From: an uncultured Eubacteriales bacterium
Lineage (GTDB): Bacteria; Bacillota; Clostridia; Christensenellales; Aristaeellaceae
Direction: 5' to 3'
DNA: 64,000 nucleotides
Assembly: GCA_902799045.1 (NCBI GenBank)
Contig: CADBZH010000011.1
Location: 54,434-118,433, forward strand
In this document: positions 16,454-25,556 of the stretch, one piece after another
Numbering within the stretch: position 1 is the stretch's first letter
Layout: each line of letters starts with the position of its first letter
Made by a program: the position numbers and the translations under genes
The notes under the pieces: generated by a model
Database searches by the model: none
What the model was told of the DNA's origin: nothing
Seen by the model: only the letters and a program-made list of their open reading frames with translations

Positions 16454-19038
16454 GCGGATAATCTCCTTTCTTTCAGTTGGTTGAGATATTGAAGTGCCTG
16501 TTCCCCGTAGTTTGTCTCGTCGCGCTCGTATTCTCCCATGGGTGTATCAAGTCGCCGCTGGTCGAAGTCCGCCTGCTTGGCCTTCAGCTCCCAGCCGAAA
16601 GAAAGTCCCGGCGTCCCCTCGACCACAAAGCAGCTTCCCCTGCGCTCGGAAACCCAGCAGTCCCCGCCGCCATACTTCTGCAGGAACACCTGATACTGGC
16701 TCGTCGTAATGGTCTGCGCGAACACCGCATCGAGCCACACGTAGCACTTCCCGTCCTCGCCGATCACGCCCTCGCCCACGTCGCCGAACATCGGCGACGG
16801 GGTCTCGTAGCAGTAGAGCAGCCGGTCGGAATACTGCCCGGTCGATACGACGCGGCTCTTGGTGCCGCTGACCGTCAGGTTATTCCTGACGCTCACGTAG
16901 TGAAATGAGCTGCTTCCCAGCGCGGTAATTCCGTTGTACACATAGATATCGTCGCGAACGAACACCGTCTTATACGTGGTCGGCCCGACGGAGCGGATGT
17001 AGATCGGGTCATAGGCGTTCCCGTCCGCGTCGTAGCATCTGATGGTAAAGCCATGGGTGGTGCTGGTGGCCCCGACGAACAGCGTCGCGTAAAGCTCATT
17101 GTTCCTGTAAAGCCGAAGCCCCTGGCCGAAAACATATGTCTTATAGGTATCGCCGCCGAGGTTGGCATAGGTCTGGTTGTAATAGACGCCGTCTTTCCCG
17201 ACATAAGCGCCCGTTCCGCCGACGCCCAGCGAGCCGTATTTCAGTGAACCGGCGTCCAGAGTAAAGTCGCCGATGTTCCCCTTTCGCGTCACGAACTCGC
17301 TGTTCGCGCCGTCCAGGATCCAGTAGTTCTCGCCGCTGGCGTCGGTGATGACGCCCGCCGTCAGCAGATCGGCGCTCAGGACGCCCGTGTCGATGTACGT
17401 GGCGTTGATGTAGAGCCTGCCGTTCTTCAGATACAGCCCCTGGACCTGGCCGTTGTTCGTCAGCCGGTTGAAGATCTCCTGCTGGGTCAGCGCCGTGTCC
17501 AGCGCCGTGTCCAGCGCCGTGACCGCCAGGCCCGCGTCGTTGGCCGCGCTGTTGGCGCCGTTGATGGCCTTGGCGAGCACCGGCGTCGTGTAGGTCGTCG
17601 TGCCGTTGGTCCAGGTGATCTTCGAGCGCGTCCAGATGTACTTCCCGCTGGCCCACGCCGGCTGGCTGGTGCTCCAGGAGCCGCCGCTGCGCGTGGTGCT
17701 GCTGTTGGAAAGGTAGTATTGCTCGACGATCTCGCTGACGCCCACGCCCGTCGCGCCGGTCTCGCCCTGGGGGCCGGTCGCGCCGTCCGCGCCGTCCCGG
17801 CCGCTGATGCAGGTCGGCGAGCTGTAGCCCGTCCCGTCCGAGGTGACGGTCGCCGTGCGCTGCCAGATGTAATACCCCTCCCGCCAGGCCGGCGCGTCGG
17901 TTGTCCAGCCGGTCACGGGCGCCACCACCGCGCTCTGGTTCTGCGCGTATTCCACGTCGACGCCCAGGATCGCGTCCTCCTCGATGGTCCTCAGCTTCGC
18001 CCGCATGACGTCGATCGCCCGGTCGCGCCTGGACAGATACGGATACTCGTCGGCCATCTCCCCAGCCTCCGGAGAGGCGATGTCCCCCCGGAAGGCGAGG
18101 CCGCAGGTGGCCGTCTCGTCGTTCAGCAGGCCGCGGATCTCCCCGTTCGCCCCGCCGCGCACGTAGTCGCCCAGCTCCGCCGCCGGGTCGTAGATCGCGC
18201 CCTCCAGGGCATAGGCCTGGCAGGTCATGCCCAGCATCCAGTCTGCCAGGTCCAGCGCCACCGGCACAGACACCTCCGCGTCGATCACCAGCCCGGTTGC
18301 GTCGCCGGTGAGGTGCGTCTCGCCGTCCACAGTGCATCGGATGCCGGTGATCGTGCCGAGCGAGCCGGTGTCGATCCCCTTCACGACGCCCGCCACGTCC
18401 ACGGCGTCTTCGGTCGCGCCCGCCGCGTCGCTGGCCGAGGCGAGCCGCACCAGCCGCAGCCGGTTCGCCGGGGTGATGATCCAGTTCCCGCCGTTCGCCG
18501 CCGCGATCCTGCCCAGCAGGTCGTGCAGGGTGGTCCCCTCCTCCGGCTCCTCCACAAAATAGCCGTCGCCGGTGGCGATCCGGCTGCGCGGATCCATGGA
18601 CACGCCCAGCGCCGCCGCGAGCTCCGACGCCAGCTGCGCCATGCTCCGCGGCCAGGTCCCGCCGGGGACGTACTCCGCGTTCGCCTTCAGCATCGCGTCG
18701 TAGCACTCCAGCGTCACAAGGCCGGTCACCGCGTCCCGCGTCCGGTGGCTCACGTAGAAGGTGCCCGCGGGCAGCCATTCGGAGGCGCTTTCGCCGTCCG
18801 TCAGGCGCATCCTCACCGCCACCTCCGCGGCCCTCGGCACGCCCTCCGCGCTTCGCACGCTGAGCGTACAGTTGGCGCTGACGGCGTTGCCGATGCCGAG
18901 CCCGCCCTGCATCAGCGATCGCTTGATGACGGGGCTGGAGATGTCCGCGTGTTCGACGCCGCCTATGACGGCCACGGTTTCAAGCCTGGCACTGCCGGCC
19001 GCCCACAGCCGCTTCCACAATGCGCTCGTGGTTTGCAT
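16450..19038 (-). CDS. Phage tail tip/side-fibre protein with short collagen-like stretch
   Basis: 862 residues, encoded after the distal-tail gene. The N-terminal half resembles the minor tail proteins that follow the distal-tail protein in siphophages. Around residue 430 a collagen-like run GRDGADGATGPQGETGATG joins it to a distal part with two related W-rich blocks before and after the run (AWREGYYIWQRT and AWASGKYIWTRS), typical of phage receptor-binding and carbohydrate-contact segments. A short coiled stretch with a repeat, LDTALDTALT, follows. It probably binds the host surface or a bacteriocin-like target. The ribosome-binding site on the coding strand is GGGAGGAGAGCGGC. The frame is intact over 2.6 kb. 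Confidence 0.8.
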   Translation of the reverse strand: MQTTSALWKRLWAAGSARLETVAVIGGVEHADISSPVIKRSLMQGGLGIGNAVSANCTLSVRSAEGVPRAAEVAVRMRLTDGESASEWLPAGTFYVSHRTRDAVTGLVTLECYDAMLKANAEYVPGGTWPRSMAQLASELAAALGVSMDPRSRIATGDGYFVEEPEEGTTLHDLLGRIAAANGGNWIITPANRLRLVRLASASDAAGATEDAVDVAGVVKGIDTGSLGTITGIRCTVDGETHLTGDATGLVIDAEVSVPVALDLADWMLGMTCQAYALEGAIYDPAAELGDYVRGGANGEIRGLLNDETATCGLAFRGDIASPEAGEMADEYPYLSRRDRAIDVMRAKLRTIEEDAILGVDVEYAQNQSAVVAPVTGWTTDAPAWREGYYIWQRTATVTSDGTGYSSPTCISGRDGADGATGPQGETGATGVGVSEIVEQYYLSNSSTTRSGGSWSTSQPAWASGKYIWTRSKITWTNGTTTYTTPVLAKAINGANSAANDAGLAVTALDTALDTALTQQEIFNRLTNNGQVQGLYLKNGRLYINATYIDTGVLSADLLTAGVITDASGENYWILDGANSEFVTRKGNIGDFTLDAGSLKYGSLGVGGTGAYVGKDGVYYNQTYANLGGDTYKTYVFGQGLRLYRNNELYATLFVGATSTTHGFTIRCYDADGNAYDPIYIRSVGPTTYKTVFVRDDIYVYNGITALGSSSFHYVSVRNNLTVSGTKSRVVSTGQYSDRLLYCYETPSPMFGDVGEGVIGEDGKCYVWLDAVFAQTITTSQYQVFLQKYGGGDCWVSERRGSCFVVEGTPGLSFGWELKAKQADFDQRRLDTPMGEYERDETNYGEQALQYLNQLKERRLSA

Positions 19039-19056
19039 GCCGCTCTCCTCCCTCCC

Positions 19057-19431
19057 CTATCGTTCGATCATGCTGAAGGTCATGCCGTCGTAGACGGTCC
19101 TGCGGCTGTCCCGCTGGTAGCGCTGGACGCCGAAGGGCACGGAGGACGTGTAAAACGTCCGCCTCGCCTGCGCCCCGGTCGTCGGATCGAGCACGGTCGC
19201 CTCGTAAAATTCCCCCGCGATGTCGGCCAGCAGCTGCCGGTGGATCTCCTCCGACAGCCGCAGCAGCTTCACGTCCCACTTCTGCTTCACGCCGATCCGC
19301 GTGCGGAACATCTCGCCGGTCTGCACGTCGCGGCCGCTGCCGTCGGCATCCAGGTCGTTCCGCGAGGGCGTCAGCTCCTCCACATACGGCGCGTAGTCGT
19401 GCCCGTTGATGATCAATACTGGCGCTGCCAT
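19057..19431 (-). CDS. Probable distal tail protein
   Basis: A 124-residue protein placed between tape measure and tip protein, the position of the distal-tail (Dit) or baseplate hub component. It is all-beta in character, with LIINGHDYAPYVEEL near the start and FYEATVLDPTTGAQARRTFYTSSVP in the middle. The ATG at 19431 follows AAGGGGG at seven bases; a GTG at 19437 overlapping the tape-measure stop is a less likely start. The function is inferred from position more than from motif. Confidence 0.65.
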   Translation of the reverse strand: MAAPVLIINGHDYAPYVEELTPSRNDLDADGSGRDVQTGEMFRTRIGVKQKWDVKLLRLSEEIHRQLLADIAGEFYEATVLDPTTGAQARRTFYTSSVPFGVQRYQRDSRRTVYDGMTFSMIER

Positions 19432-19433
19432 GT

Positions 19434-22418
19434 TCACACCCCCTTCAGCGGACTCTGGCTGTACATCTGCGTCCGCCGGTTGATCTCGTTGATGATCTGC
19501 TGGGCCGTCAGCCCGCCGCCCGACGCGGCCGGCCGGTCGCCCCCGCGCTGGATCGCGGCGACGATCTGCCCCGCCACATTGACGATGGTCTGGATCAGGT
19601 CCTCGTTGTTCGCGTCCAGCGTGCCCTGCAAGTCCGCCGTGCCCTTGGCGATCTGCGCGGACACCTCATAGGGCATCACCCCGCCCGTCGCCATGGCCGG
19701 CACCGTGAAAGTGACCCCGCGCAGGGCGGCGGCCATGCCGCCCGTCACGGCGCTGTACATCGTCTGCGCCAGCTGGCTCCGGTTCAGGATCTCGGTCCGC
19801 CCGTTGACGTGGCCCACGATCTCCGGCCCGGCCTCCCCGGCGATGAACATCGTCCCGTGGGCGCGCCGCGTGCCCCGGGCGTACTTCACGGCGCTGTCCC
19901 ACCAGCTGGCCCGGCCGCCCCTTCCGATCATCCCGCCGGCCGCGAAGCTGTGCGCGATGCCGCCGGGCGAATACCAGCCGCCCTTCGCCTTGCCGCTGAG
20001 CTTGCCGCCGATGGCGTTTCCGATCACGTTCGCCAGGTTCCCCAGCACCCCGTTCACCGTCGCCGTGATGGTGATCTTGCCCTGGCTGTTGCCAGTGATG
20101 TATTCCAAGATGTTGTTCCAGCCGTTCTTCCGAAGCGCCGTGAACACGCTGACGCTGTCGCCGACGTAGTTCTCGATGTTGTTCCAGCCCCACTTCTTCA
20201 GCTGCGTCCACACCGACACCTCGTCGCCCACGTATTCCTCGATGCTGCTCCAGCCCCACTGCAGAAGCCGCGTCCACACCGACACCTCGTCACCCACGAA
20301 GCCGCTGATGCTGCTCCAGCCATTTCGCGTCAGGCTCGTCCGCACCGTCACCGCGTCCCCCGTGAAGCCCGCCAGCGTGTTCCATCCGTTCTTCACCAGG
20401 CTCACCAGCGCCGAAAGCGGCCGGCTGACGCCGACGAAATCGTCCAGCGAGCTCCAGCCCTGTCGGACCAGACCCAGCATCGCCGAAATCGGTCTGTCCG
20501 CGCCCACGAAGCTCATAAGGCTCGTCCAGCCGCTGCGCTGCAGGGCGGTCTGCACCGTCACCGAATCGCCGACGTACCCGCTCAACGTATTCCAGCCCTG
20601 TCTGGCCAGCGAGACCAGGGCCGTCACCCTGTCGCCCACGAAGCCCGCGATGTTGCTCCAGCCGTCCTTGCCCAGCGAGACCAGCACCCGCGTCGACGCG
20701 CCGATGAAGTCGGCAAGGCTGCTCCAGTTGCCCTTCCCAAGGTTCGTGTTCACCTTCACCGACGTGCCCACGAAGCTGTCGAGGCTCGTCCAGCCCTGCT
20801 TCACCAGCCGCACCGGCACGTCCGCCTCCGACCGGCTCAGCAGGCCGTCCAGTCCGCCGCCGCCCAGGCCCAGCAGGCTTCCAAGGCCGCCAAACTTGCC
20901 CAGCGCCTCGCTCAACAGCGTCCACAGCTTCCTGGCGATGCCGTCCCAGTCCACCTGGTCCAGCGCCTTCCTGAGGCCCGAAGCGAATTCATCCGAATCG
21001 AAGCCCTTCAGGAAGCGAATGCCGAAGTCCAGCACACCCTTGATCGTCCGATCCAGCCATTGGCCCAGCGCGACCCAGTCCACCCGCTTCACCAGGCCGT
21101 TCACGGCGCTCGAAAGCGCGTCGCCCGCGCGCCCCCAGTCAAAGGCGCTCACGGCGGTGCGCATCGCGCCCAGGGCGTCGCTCAGCCGTCCGCCGACGAA
21201 GCCGCCCACCTCGGTCCAGTTCACGTCCGCGATGAATCGGTTCAGGCCCTGCGTCAGCGAAAGCGCCAGCGCCGACCAGTCGATCCCGTCCAGCGCCTCG
21301 CCCATCGTGCGCACCAGGCCCGACAGCCCTTCGGCCAGCTTGCCGCCGAAGCGCCCCCAGTCGAAGGTGATCGCCGCGTTGGCCAGCACCGCCAGCTTCG
21401 CGGTCAACAGCCGCGCCAGCGTCTCGCCCAACACGTCAAAGTCGATCTCCGCCAGCGCGCCGTTCAGCGCGTCGCCCAGCGCCCGTCCCAGCGACGGAAA
21501 GTCGATGCCGCCCAGAAGGCGGTCCGCCGTGCGCAGCAGCGTGTCGATGCCATCGCCCAGCGCGCCGCCCAGGCCCGTCCAGTTCACGCCGTCCACCAGG
21601 CCGTTGAACGCGGCGCAAACGCCGTCGACGACGCGCGTCACGTCCTCGCCCACGTTTTCCCAGCGGATCCACGCCCGCGCCCGTTCGATCGCGCCGTTCA
21701 GCGCGTCCGCGAGGGTCCTTCCCAGGCCGTCATAGTCGCCCGCCTCAAAGAGCGCCTTCAGCTCGCGGGCAAACCGCAGGATGCCCTCGTCCACCGGCAG
21801 CAGCGCCAGCTGTCCCGACAGGTCCGTCGCCGCGGCGCTCAGTCCGCCGCCGCCGGAGCCTTGCCCGCTGTCGCGCAGGATATCCAGCTCGTCGAAGCTC
21901 GCCAGCTGCCGCTTCAGCGCCTTCGCCGCGCGCGTCGACCCGCGCAGCCCCTCGGCGTATTCCCGCTGCTCGCCGGCGGCGCGCAAAAAGGCGTCCTGCC
22001 CCGTCAGCGCCGCCATGAACGATCCCACGGCGCTCACTGCCCACGTCAGCAGGTCCGTCAGCGTCGTCAGCGCCGGAGCCGCCGCCGTCAGGATCGGCAC
22101 GAAGGCGTCCCGAAGGCTTCGCTTCAGCGCTCCCAGCGACGCGCTCAATCCGTTCAATCGGGTCCGGGCGCTCTCCCAGGCCCTGGCCGTATCCCCGAAC
22201 GCCAGAAGCTGCTCGTCCCGAAGCCCTTCCACCGCCCGAACGGCCTTGCTCACGGCGCTGACGTATCCCGCCGCCGTCGCGCGCAGCTGGCCGCCCATGC
22301 GCCTCGTCGCGCTGTTCAGCGAGCGCGCCGCGTCCGCGATCCGCTTCGCGTCGTCCAGCCAGTCGCCGCCTCCAAACGGCGCGTCGATCACGATCGCGCC
22401 GCCCGAATGCCTCGCCAT
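19434..22418 (-). CDS. Phage tail tape-measure protein with two repeat arrays
   Basis: 994 residues. This protein sets tail length and is ejected with DNA. The N-terminal 200 residues are helical (TRLNGLSASLGALKRSLRDAF). Then come about eleven units of some 38-40 residues with an aromatic-plus-Gly pattern (VNWTGLGGALGDGI, IDFPSLGRALGDAL and so on; about 20900-21760). About eleven units of 21-24 residues with the core GW(S/T/N)xLxxFVG follow (about 20095-20830), then a hydrophobic Gly-rich C-terminal part. By the usual 1.5 angstrom per residue rule the tail would be near 150 nm. ATG 22418 follows AAGGAGGGG. The frame is intact. Confidence 0.88.
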   Translation of the reverse strand: MARHSGGAIVIDAPFGGGDWLDDAKRIADAARSLNSATRRMGGQLRATAAGYVSAVSKAVRAVEGLRDEQLLAFGDTARAWESARTRLNGLSASLGALKRSLRDAFVPILTAAAPALTTLTDLLTWAVSAVGSFMAALTGQDAFLRAAGEQREYAEGLRGSTRAAKALKRQLASFDELDILRDSGQGSGGGGLSAAATDLSGQLALLPVDEGILRFARELKALFEAGDYDGLGRTLADALNGAIERARAWIRWENVGEDVTRVVDGVCAAFNGLVDGVNWTGLGGALGDGIDTLLRTADRLLGGIDFPSLGRALGDALNGALAEIDFDVLGETLARLLTAKLAVLANAAITFDWGRFGGKLAEGLSGLVRTMGEALDGIDWSALALSLTQGLNRFIADVNWTEVGGFVGGRLSDALGAMRTAVSAFDWGRAGDALSSAVNGLVKRVDWVALGQWLDRTIKGVLDFGIRFLKGFDSDEFASGLRKALDQVDWDGIARKLWTLLSEALGKFGGLGSLLGLGGGGLDGLLSRSEADVPVRLVKQGWTSLDSFVGTSVKVNTNLGKGNWSSLADFIGASTRVLVSLGKDGWSNIAGFVGDRVTALVSLARQGWNTLSGYVGDSVTVQTALQRSGWTSLMSFVGADRPISAMLGLVRQGWSSLDDFVGVSRPLSALVSLVKNGWNTLAGFTGDAVTVRTSLTRNGWSSISGFVGDEVSVWTRLLQWGWSSIEEYVGDEVSVWTQLKKWGWNNIENYVGDSVSVFTALRKNGWNNILEYITGNSQGKITITATVNGVLGNLANVIGNAIGGKLSGKAKGGWYSPGGIAHSFAAGGMIGRGGRASWWDSAVKYARGTRRAHGTMFIAGEAGPEIVGHVNGRTEILNRSQLAQTMYSAVTGGMAAALRGVTFTVPAMATGGVMPYEVSAQIAKGTADLQGTLDANNEDLIQTIVNVAGQIVAAIQRGGDRPAASGGGLTAQQIINEINRRTQMYSQSPLKGV

Positions 22419-22471
22419 CAAACCCCTCCTTCCATCAAACCTTCTCTCCGCGCTTCCGCCTCATCCCGCCC

Positions 22472-22532
22472 GGCCTTCCCCTCTGGGGAAGGTGGATTGC
22501 CGCACAGCGGCAAGACGGATGAGGTCGTCCCC
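22472..22532. repeat. Dispersed palindromic repeat, type A
   Basis: GCCTTCCCCTCTGGGGAAGG stem, then a TTGCCGC-ACA-GCGGCAA stem, then GACGGATGAGGTCGTCCCC. It lies between the Gp15-like gene and the tape-measure gene inside the phage operon. Confidence 0.8.
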
Positions 22533-22563
22533 CGCCAGCCTTCCCGAAAAGCCGCGGGCTGCC

Positions 22564-23121
22564 TCATCCCCCCAGCGCTGCCTCCAGCCGCCGCTTCTCC
22601 GCCAGCTCCGCCTCGCTCAGCCTGGGCCGCAGCCTGCAAATGCCCGCGTTGCGCCGCCAGAACTCCTGCTCCCACTTCTCAAGCTTTTCGCCCCGGGCCT
22701 TCTTCTGCCGCAGCGCCAGCACCGTAGCGTACACCGAATCCCGGATCTCCATGAACAGCCCAAGGAACGTCCACCAGTGCAAAAACGCCACGTCGCGCAC
22801 CTCGTAGCCGGCCACGCGGTTCACCGCCGGAAACAGCAGCGGCGCGTCCTGCTCCCAATCCATCGTCCGCGCGCCGCCCCTCTCCTCCGTCGCGCCGTGG
22901 TCGATGAACGCCACCGCCGCGCGAAAGGCCTCCGGGTAGTCCGCCTGCGGCATCGCGGGAAAGTCCTCGTACAGGTTATTCAGGCAGATGTACGCCTTCT
23001 CGGCCTCGGTCAGCTCCGGGTCCTCAAAGGCCGCCAGGATGTTCAGCACCTCGCGGTAATCCGCGCGGATCGCCCATTCCCGCTCCCCGACCGCCAGCGC
23101 CCGGGGCAAGGCAAAGCGCAT
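22564..23121 (-). CDS. Phage Gp15-like protein
   Basis: 185 residues, resembling the bacteriophage Gp15 family, which is encoded just before the tape measure in many Firmicutes siphophages. Its second half carries the AFLHWWTFLGLFMEI segment and a basic, helical tail (LRQKKARGEKLEKWEQEFWRRN) found in this family. By position it is the second tail-assembly chaperone. The start codon overlaps the stop of the previous tail gene by one base (23121), suggesting coupled translation. The exact function in assembly is not established. Confidence 0.78.
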   Translation of the reverse strand: MRFALPRALAVGEREWAIRADYREVLNILAAFEDPELTEAEKAYICLNNLYEDFPAMPQADYPEAFRAAVAFIDHGATEERGGARTMDWEQDAPLLFPAVNRVAGYEVRDVAFLHWWTFLGLFMEIRDSVYATVLALRQKKARGEKLEKWEQEFWRRNAGICRLRPRLSEAELAEKRRLEAALGG

Positions 23122-23576
23122 TACTTCCCGCGCTCCGTCAGGTACTTGGCCGCGCGGTCGGAAAAGCGCGCCGTCTCCGCGTCAAACTGCCCGGAGATGT
23201 ACTGCCCCACGGCCTTCAGCACCGCCTCGCAGTAGAACGCGCCGCCCACTGGGCTGAACGGGTGCATGTTCCCGAAGAACGCGCCCGCCGCGTCGCCGCC
23301 AAACAGCCCGTTCACGGCCTCGTACAGCCGCTTCTCGGCCTCGCGCAGCGCCTGCACCTGCTTCTCGTCGCTCTCGTCGCCCGAGAAATCCTCCAGCGGC
23401 TTCGTGATCTCGTCGAACCGGCCCACCATGTCGTTGTAGCGAGCGATGATGCCGATGTCCGTCGGATGGAAATAGAACACGCCGATCTCCTCGCCGTGGA
23501 TGTTGTGGATCGGGACCCGGCGGCTGCCGTCGTCCACGGTGATCGCCGCCATCCCCTTCTTCATCTTCTCAGCCAT
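23121..23576 (-). CDS. Probable tail assembly chaperone
   Basis: 151 residues starting MAEKMKKGMAAITVDDGSRRVPIHN, after AAAGGAGGACAAT. Position between the tail-tube gene and the Gp15-like gene is that of the first tail-assembly chaperone (G or GpG-like) of siphophages, which coats the tape measure before tube polymerisation. The C-terminal half is helical with EAEKRLYEAVNGLFGGDAA. No slippery frameshift site joining it to the next gene was noticed; the one-base overlap may replace it. Confidence 0.65.
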   Translation of the reverse strand: MAEKMKKGMAAITVDDGSRRVPIHNIHGEEIGVFYFHPTDIGIIARYNDMVGRFDEITKPLEDFSGDESDEKQVQALREAEKRLYEAVNGLFGGDAAGAFFGNMHPFSPVGGAFYCEAVLKAVGQYISGQFDAETARFSDRAAKYLTERGK

Positions 23577-23622
23577 ATTGTCCTCCTTTCGCATTCCGCC
23601 TCTCCTGCGCCAAAGCCCACAT

Positions 23623-23718
23623 GGCTTCCCGCAGGGGCGCCGTCCCGTGCACGGTGCGGGAAGCGGCGCGCGCGTTCGGTAGGCCCCGGCAGGTGGCGCC
23701 AGATGAGGTCCCCGCCCC
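23623..23718. repeat. Dispersed palindromic repeat, long form
   Basis: GCTTCCCGCA...TGCGGGAAGC outer stem with CCGTGCACGG inside, followed by GCGCGTTCGGTAGGCCCC, GGTGGCGCC and AGATGAGGTCCCC. Related to 14807-14935 and 47741-47900. It lies between two phage tail genes. Confidence 0.65.
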
Positions 23719-23745
23719 GTTCAAACGAGCGGGGACCTGCTGTCA

Positions 23746-24258
23746 TCAGTTGTCCGCCACGAAGCTGGCGGGGGTGCCATCGCTGGCGGGCGTGAACTTG
23801 CCCTTCACCTTGTCGCCCACATAATTCACGGTGAACGGGATCTGATAGCCGCTGGTGTCCCCGCCGTAGCTGGTCGGCACCACATAGCACTCCTGCTTGT
23901 ACGCCACGAACGTGCCCTCGGTCGTGCCGTCCTCCCACAGGTGCACCTCCAGGGCGCTGGTCTTGCAGCCGTCGTCGGTGGCCTGGGTGTCCACGATCTG
24001 CTGCAGCCGCTCGAACAGCGCGTCGCCCACCTCGGCGTAGAACGGCTCCGCGTCGGCGGTGATCTCATAGCCGTTGTGGATGAAGCTGTTGTTGCCCAGG
24101 ATGTTCTTCTTCTTCTCGGTGTCGGGGTTCATCTCGACGTTGAACTCCTCCAGGTCCTTGCCCACGCGATACCAGTTCGCGGTCGTGCCGCCGAAGCTGG
24201 CGTCCAGAAAGTGGGCCATGTACTTTCTCGCGATCTTGCCGGTGATGTTTTCAGACAT
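23746..24258 (-). CDS. Phage major tail (tube) protein
   Basis: 170 residues, starting MSENITGKIARKYMAHFLDA after GAGGAGGATTTGAAT. It has the typical tail-tube features of Firmicutes phages: a conserved N-terminal KYMAHFLD-type segment, AYKQECYVVPTSYGGDTSGYQ in the second half, and a C-terminal GKFTPASDGTPASF strand resembling sortase-like or Ig-type tube ends. It precedes the chaperones and tape measure, as in other siphoviruses. The large preceding gap to the next gene holds a dispersed repeat. Confidence 0.82.
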   Translation of the reverse strand: MSENITGKIARKYMAHFLDASFGGTTANWYRVGKDLEEFNVEMNPDTEKKKNILGNNSFIHNGYEITADAEPFYAEVGDALFERLQQIVDTQATDDGCKTSALEVHLWEDGTTEGTFVAYKQECYVVPTSYGGDTSGYQIPFTVNYVGDKVKGKFTPASDGTPASFVADN

Positions 24259-24271
24259 ATTCAAATCCTCC

Positions 24272-24724
24272 TCATGTTGTCGTTTCGCTCGTCGCCTCAT
24301 ATTCCACGCGCAGCTTCATGCGATACCGCGCCGTGCCGCTTTCGAAGCTCTCCGGCGCGCCGCTGTGTGCCACGAGCACCGCCGTCACGCGCCCGCCCTC
24401 CCACTCGGGAAAGCGCCCGGCCGCGTTCTGCGCCAGGATCCAGCTCTCGATCCGCTGCAGGGTTTCGAGGTTTTCCAGGTTCTGCGCCACGTCCCCGCCA
24501 TGGGGCAGGCGCGCGTCCAGCCAGAATTCGCGCCACTGCTTGCTGCCCAGCGCCTTCCGGCCCCAGATGTTCTCCCGATACGCCGGTTCTCCGGGCGCGG
24601 CGCCCAGCGAGAAGCCGCCCGCCCCGCCGTCCAGCCAGTCCGCGCCGAAGTCGCTCTCCCGCGCGATCGACGGGCAGCCGCGCAGCCACGCGCGCAGCGC
24701 CCCGGCATTGTTGATCTGTGGCAT
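24272..24724 (-). CDS. Phage tail-completion/neck protein candidate
   Basis: 150 residues. Its place, just before the tail tube gene, is where the tail terminator or neck component lies in siphophages. Visible sequence includes ARESDFGADWLDGGAGGFSL, LENLETLQRIESWIL (helix) and C-terminal beta strands (ESGTARYRMKLRVEYEA), as in minor capsid or tail-completion proteins. No diagnostic motif is present, so the role rests on order. Confidence 0.6.
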   Translation of the reverse strand: MPQINNAGALRAWLRGCPSIARESDFGADWLDGGAGGFSLGAAPGEPAYRENIWGRKALGSKQWREFWLDARLPHGGDVAQNLENLETLQRIESWILAQNAAGRFPEWEGGRVTAVLVAHSGAPESFESGTARYRMKLRVEYEATSETTT

Positions 24725-24740
24725 ACCATTCCTCCTCCGG

Positions 24741-25154
24741 CTACGCGCCCGTCAGCTTCCAGTGCTTTCCGCGGGGCGCCCTTCGGTTGTCGGTCACGCC
24801 CATCACGGTGAAGCACTCGGCGCTCGCGACCCTCAGCCGCGCGGGGGTCCAGTCCTCGCCCTCAAAGGCGCCGTGGGCCGCCAGGTCGCCGCCCTGGATC
24901 GTGAAGCGTCCCTCGCCGTCCGACTGCCGCCAGGCGATCGGGTCGGCGTAAGCCTTGCCGCCGAAGTCCGCGTCCACGGGAATGCGCACCACGTATTCGT
25001 CCGCCACCGCCAGGCCGCCCCTCGCGTCCAGGCCGACGCGCTGGCCGCCGTGCCAGCTGCAACCGACGATCACCGTCGGCACGTACACGTGCCCGCCCGT
25101 GTCGCCGTCGCGCCGCGCGTTGAACAGCGTGATCGTCTCTTCGCAGCCTTTCAT
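24741..25154 (-). CDS. Phage head-tail joining protein, uncharacterised
   Basis: 137 residues. It contains the block VIVGCSWHGGQRVGLDARGG followed by YVVRIPVDADFGG and ends PRGKHWKLTGA, a pattern I associate with a conserved protein of unknown function in clostridial phage structural operons. The ATG at 25154 overlaps the preceding stop as ATGA; a much longer upstream frame is spurious. By order it is a head-closure or connector component. Confidence 0.6.
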   Translation of the reverse strand: MKGCEETITLFNARRDGDTGGHVYVPTVIVGCSWHGGQRVGLDARGGLAVADEYVVRIPVDADFGGKAYADPIAWRQSDGEGRFTIQGGDLAAHGAFEGEDWTPARLRVASAECFTVMGVTDNRRAPRGKHWKLTGA

Positions 25155-25540
25155 CCAACGACGCCTCCCGCGTAAATCAGCGGCACGCCCTCGTCGTCCG
25201 TCAAGCCCGCCAGCAGCGTCCCGATCTCCCGGTCCAGCGCCCTCTGGGCGGCCAGGACGCGCTCGCCCGCGCCCTGATAGCTCTCGGAATAACCGTCCGT
25301 CGCGAAGGAGGCCTGGGCCGATGCTGCCGCCAGCGCCTCCGCGCCGCAGCTGTCCATCACCCCGACGGCGCACATCATCGCGTCCTTCACGGCCTCCGGC
25401 AGCGTTTCCATGCCCCGAAGCCTGCCGTAGGTCAACGCGTCCACGCGGCCCCGCGCCCTCGGCTCCGCCGCCGCGAACGCCGCCTCGTCCAGCGTGCCAC
25501 CCCGCCCGACGTACTCCTCATAGCTCAGATACTCCGTCAT
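25151..25540 (-). CDS. Phage head-tail connector, Gp6-like
   Basis: 129 residues, mostly helical, beginning MTEYLSYEEYVGRGGTLDEAAF and continuing RGRVDALTYGRLRGMETLPEAVK. The YLxYxEYxxxGGTLxExxF opening is typical of the connector protein that follows the capsid gene in Clostridia phages. It would form the ring below the portal. The downstream gene overlaps by four bases. Confidence 0.72.
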   Translation of the reverse strand: MTEYLSYEEYVGRGGTLDEAAFAAAEPRARGRVDALTYGRLRGMETLPEAVKDAMMCAVGVMDSCGAEALAAASAQASFATDGYSESYQGAGERVLAAQRALDREIGTLLAGLTDDEGVPLIYAGGVVG

Positions 25541-25556
25541 GTCATCCCTCCCATAC

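Noticed and set aside
17719-19671. 650-residue plus-strand open frame
   Set aside because: Antisense of the tail tip and distal tail genes; Arg/His-rich shadow.
22418-22675. Small minus-strand frame before the tape measure
   Set aside because: Overlaps the Gp15-like gene and a palindromic repeat; Gly/Ala/Arg-rich, no support.
19809-22727. 972-residue plus-strand open frame
   Set aside because: Antisense of the tape-measure gene, whose repeats give a repetitive shadow. No motif or start signal.
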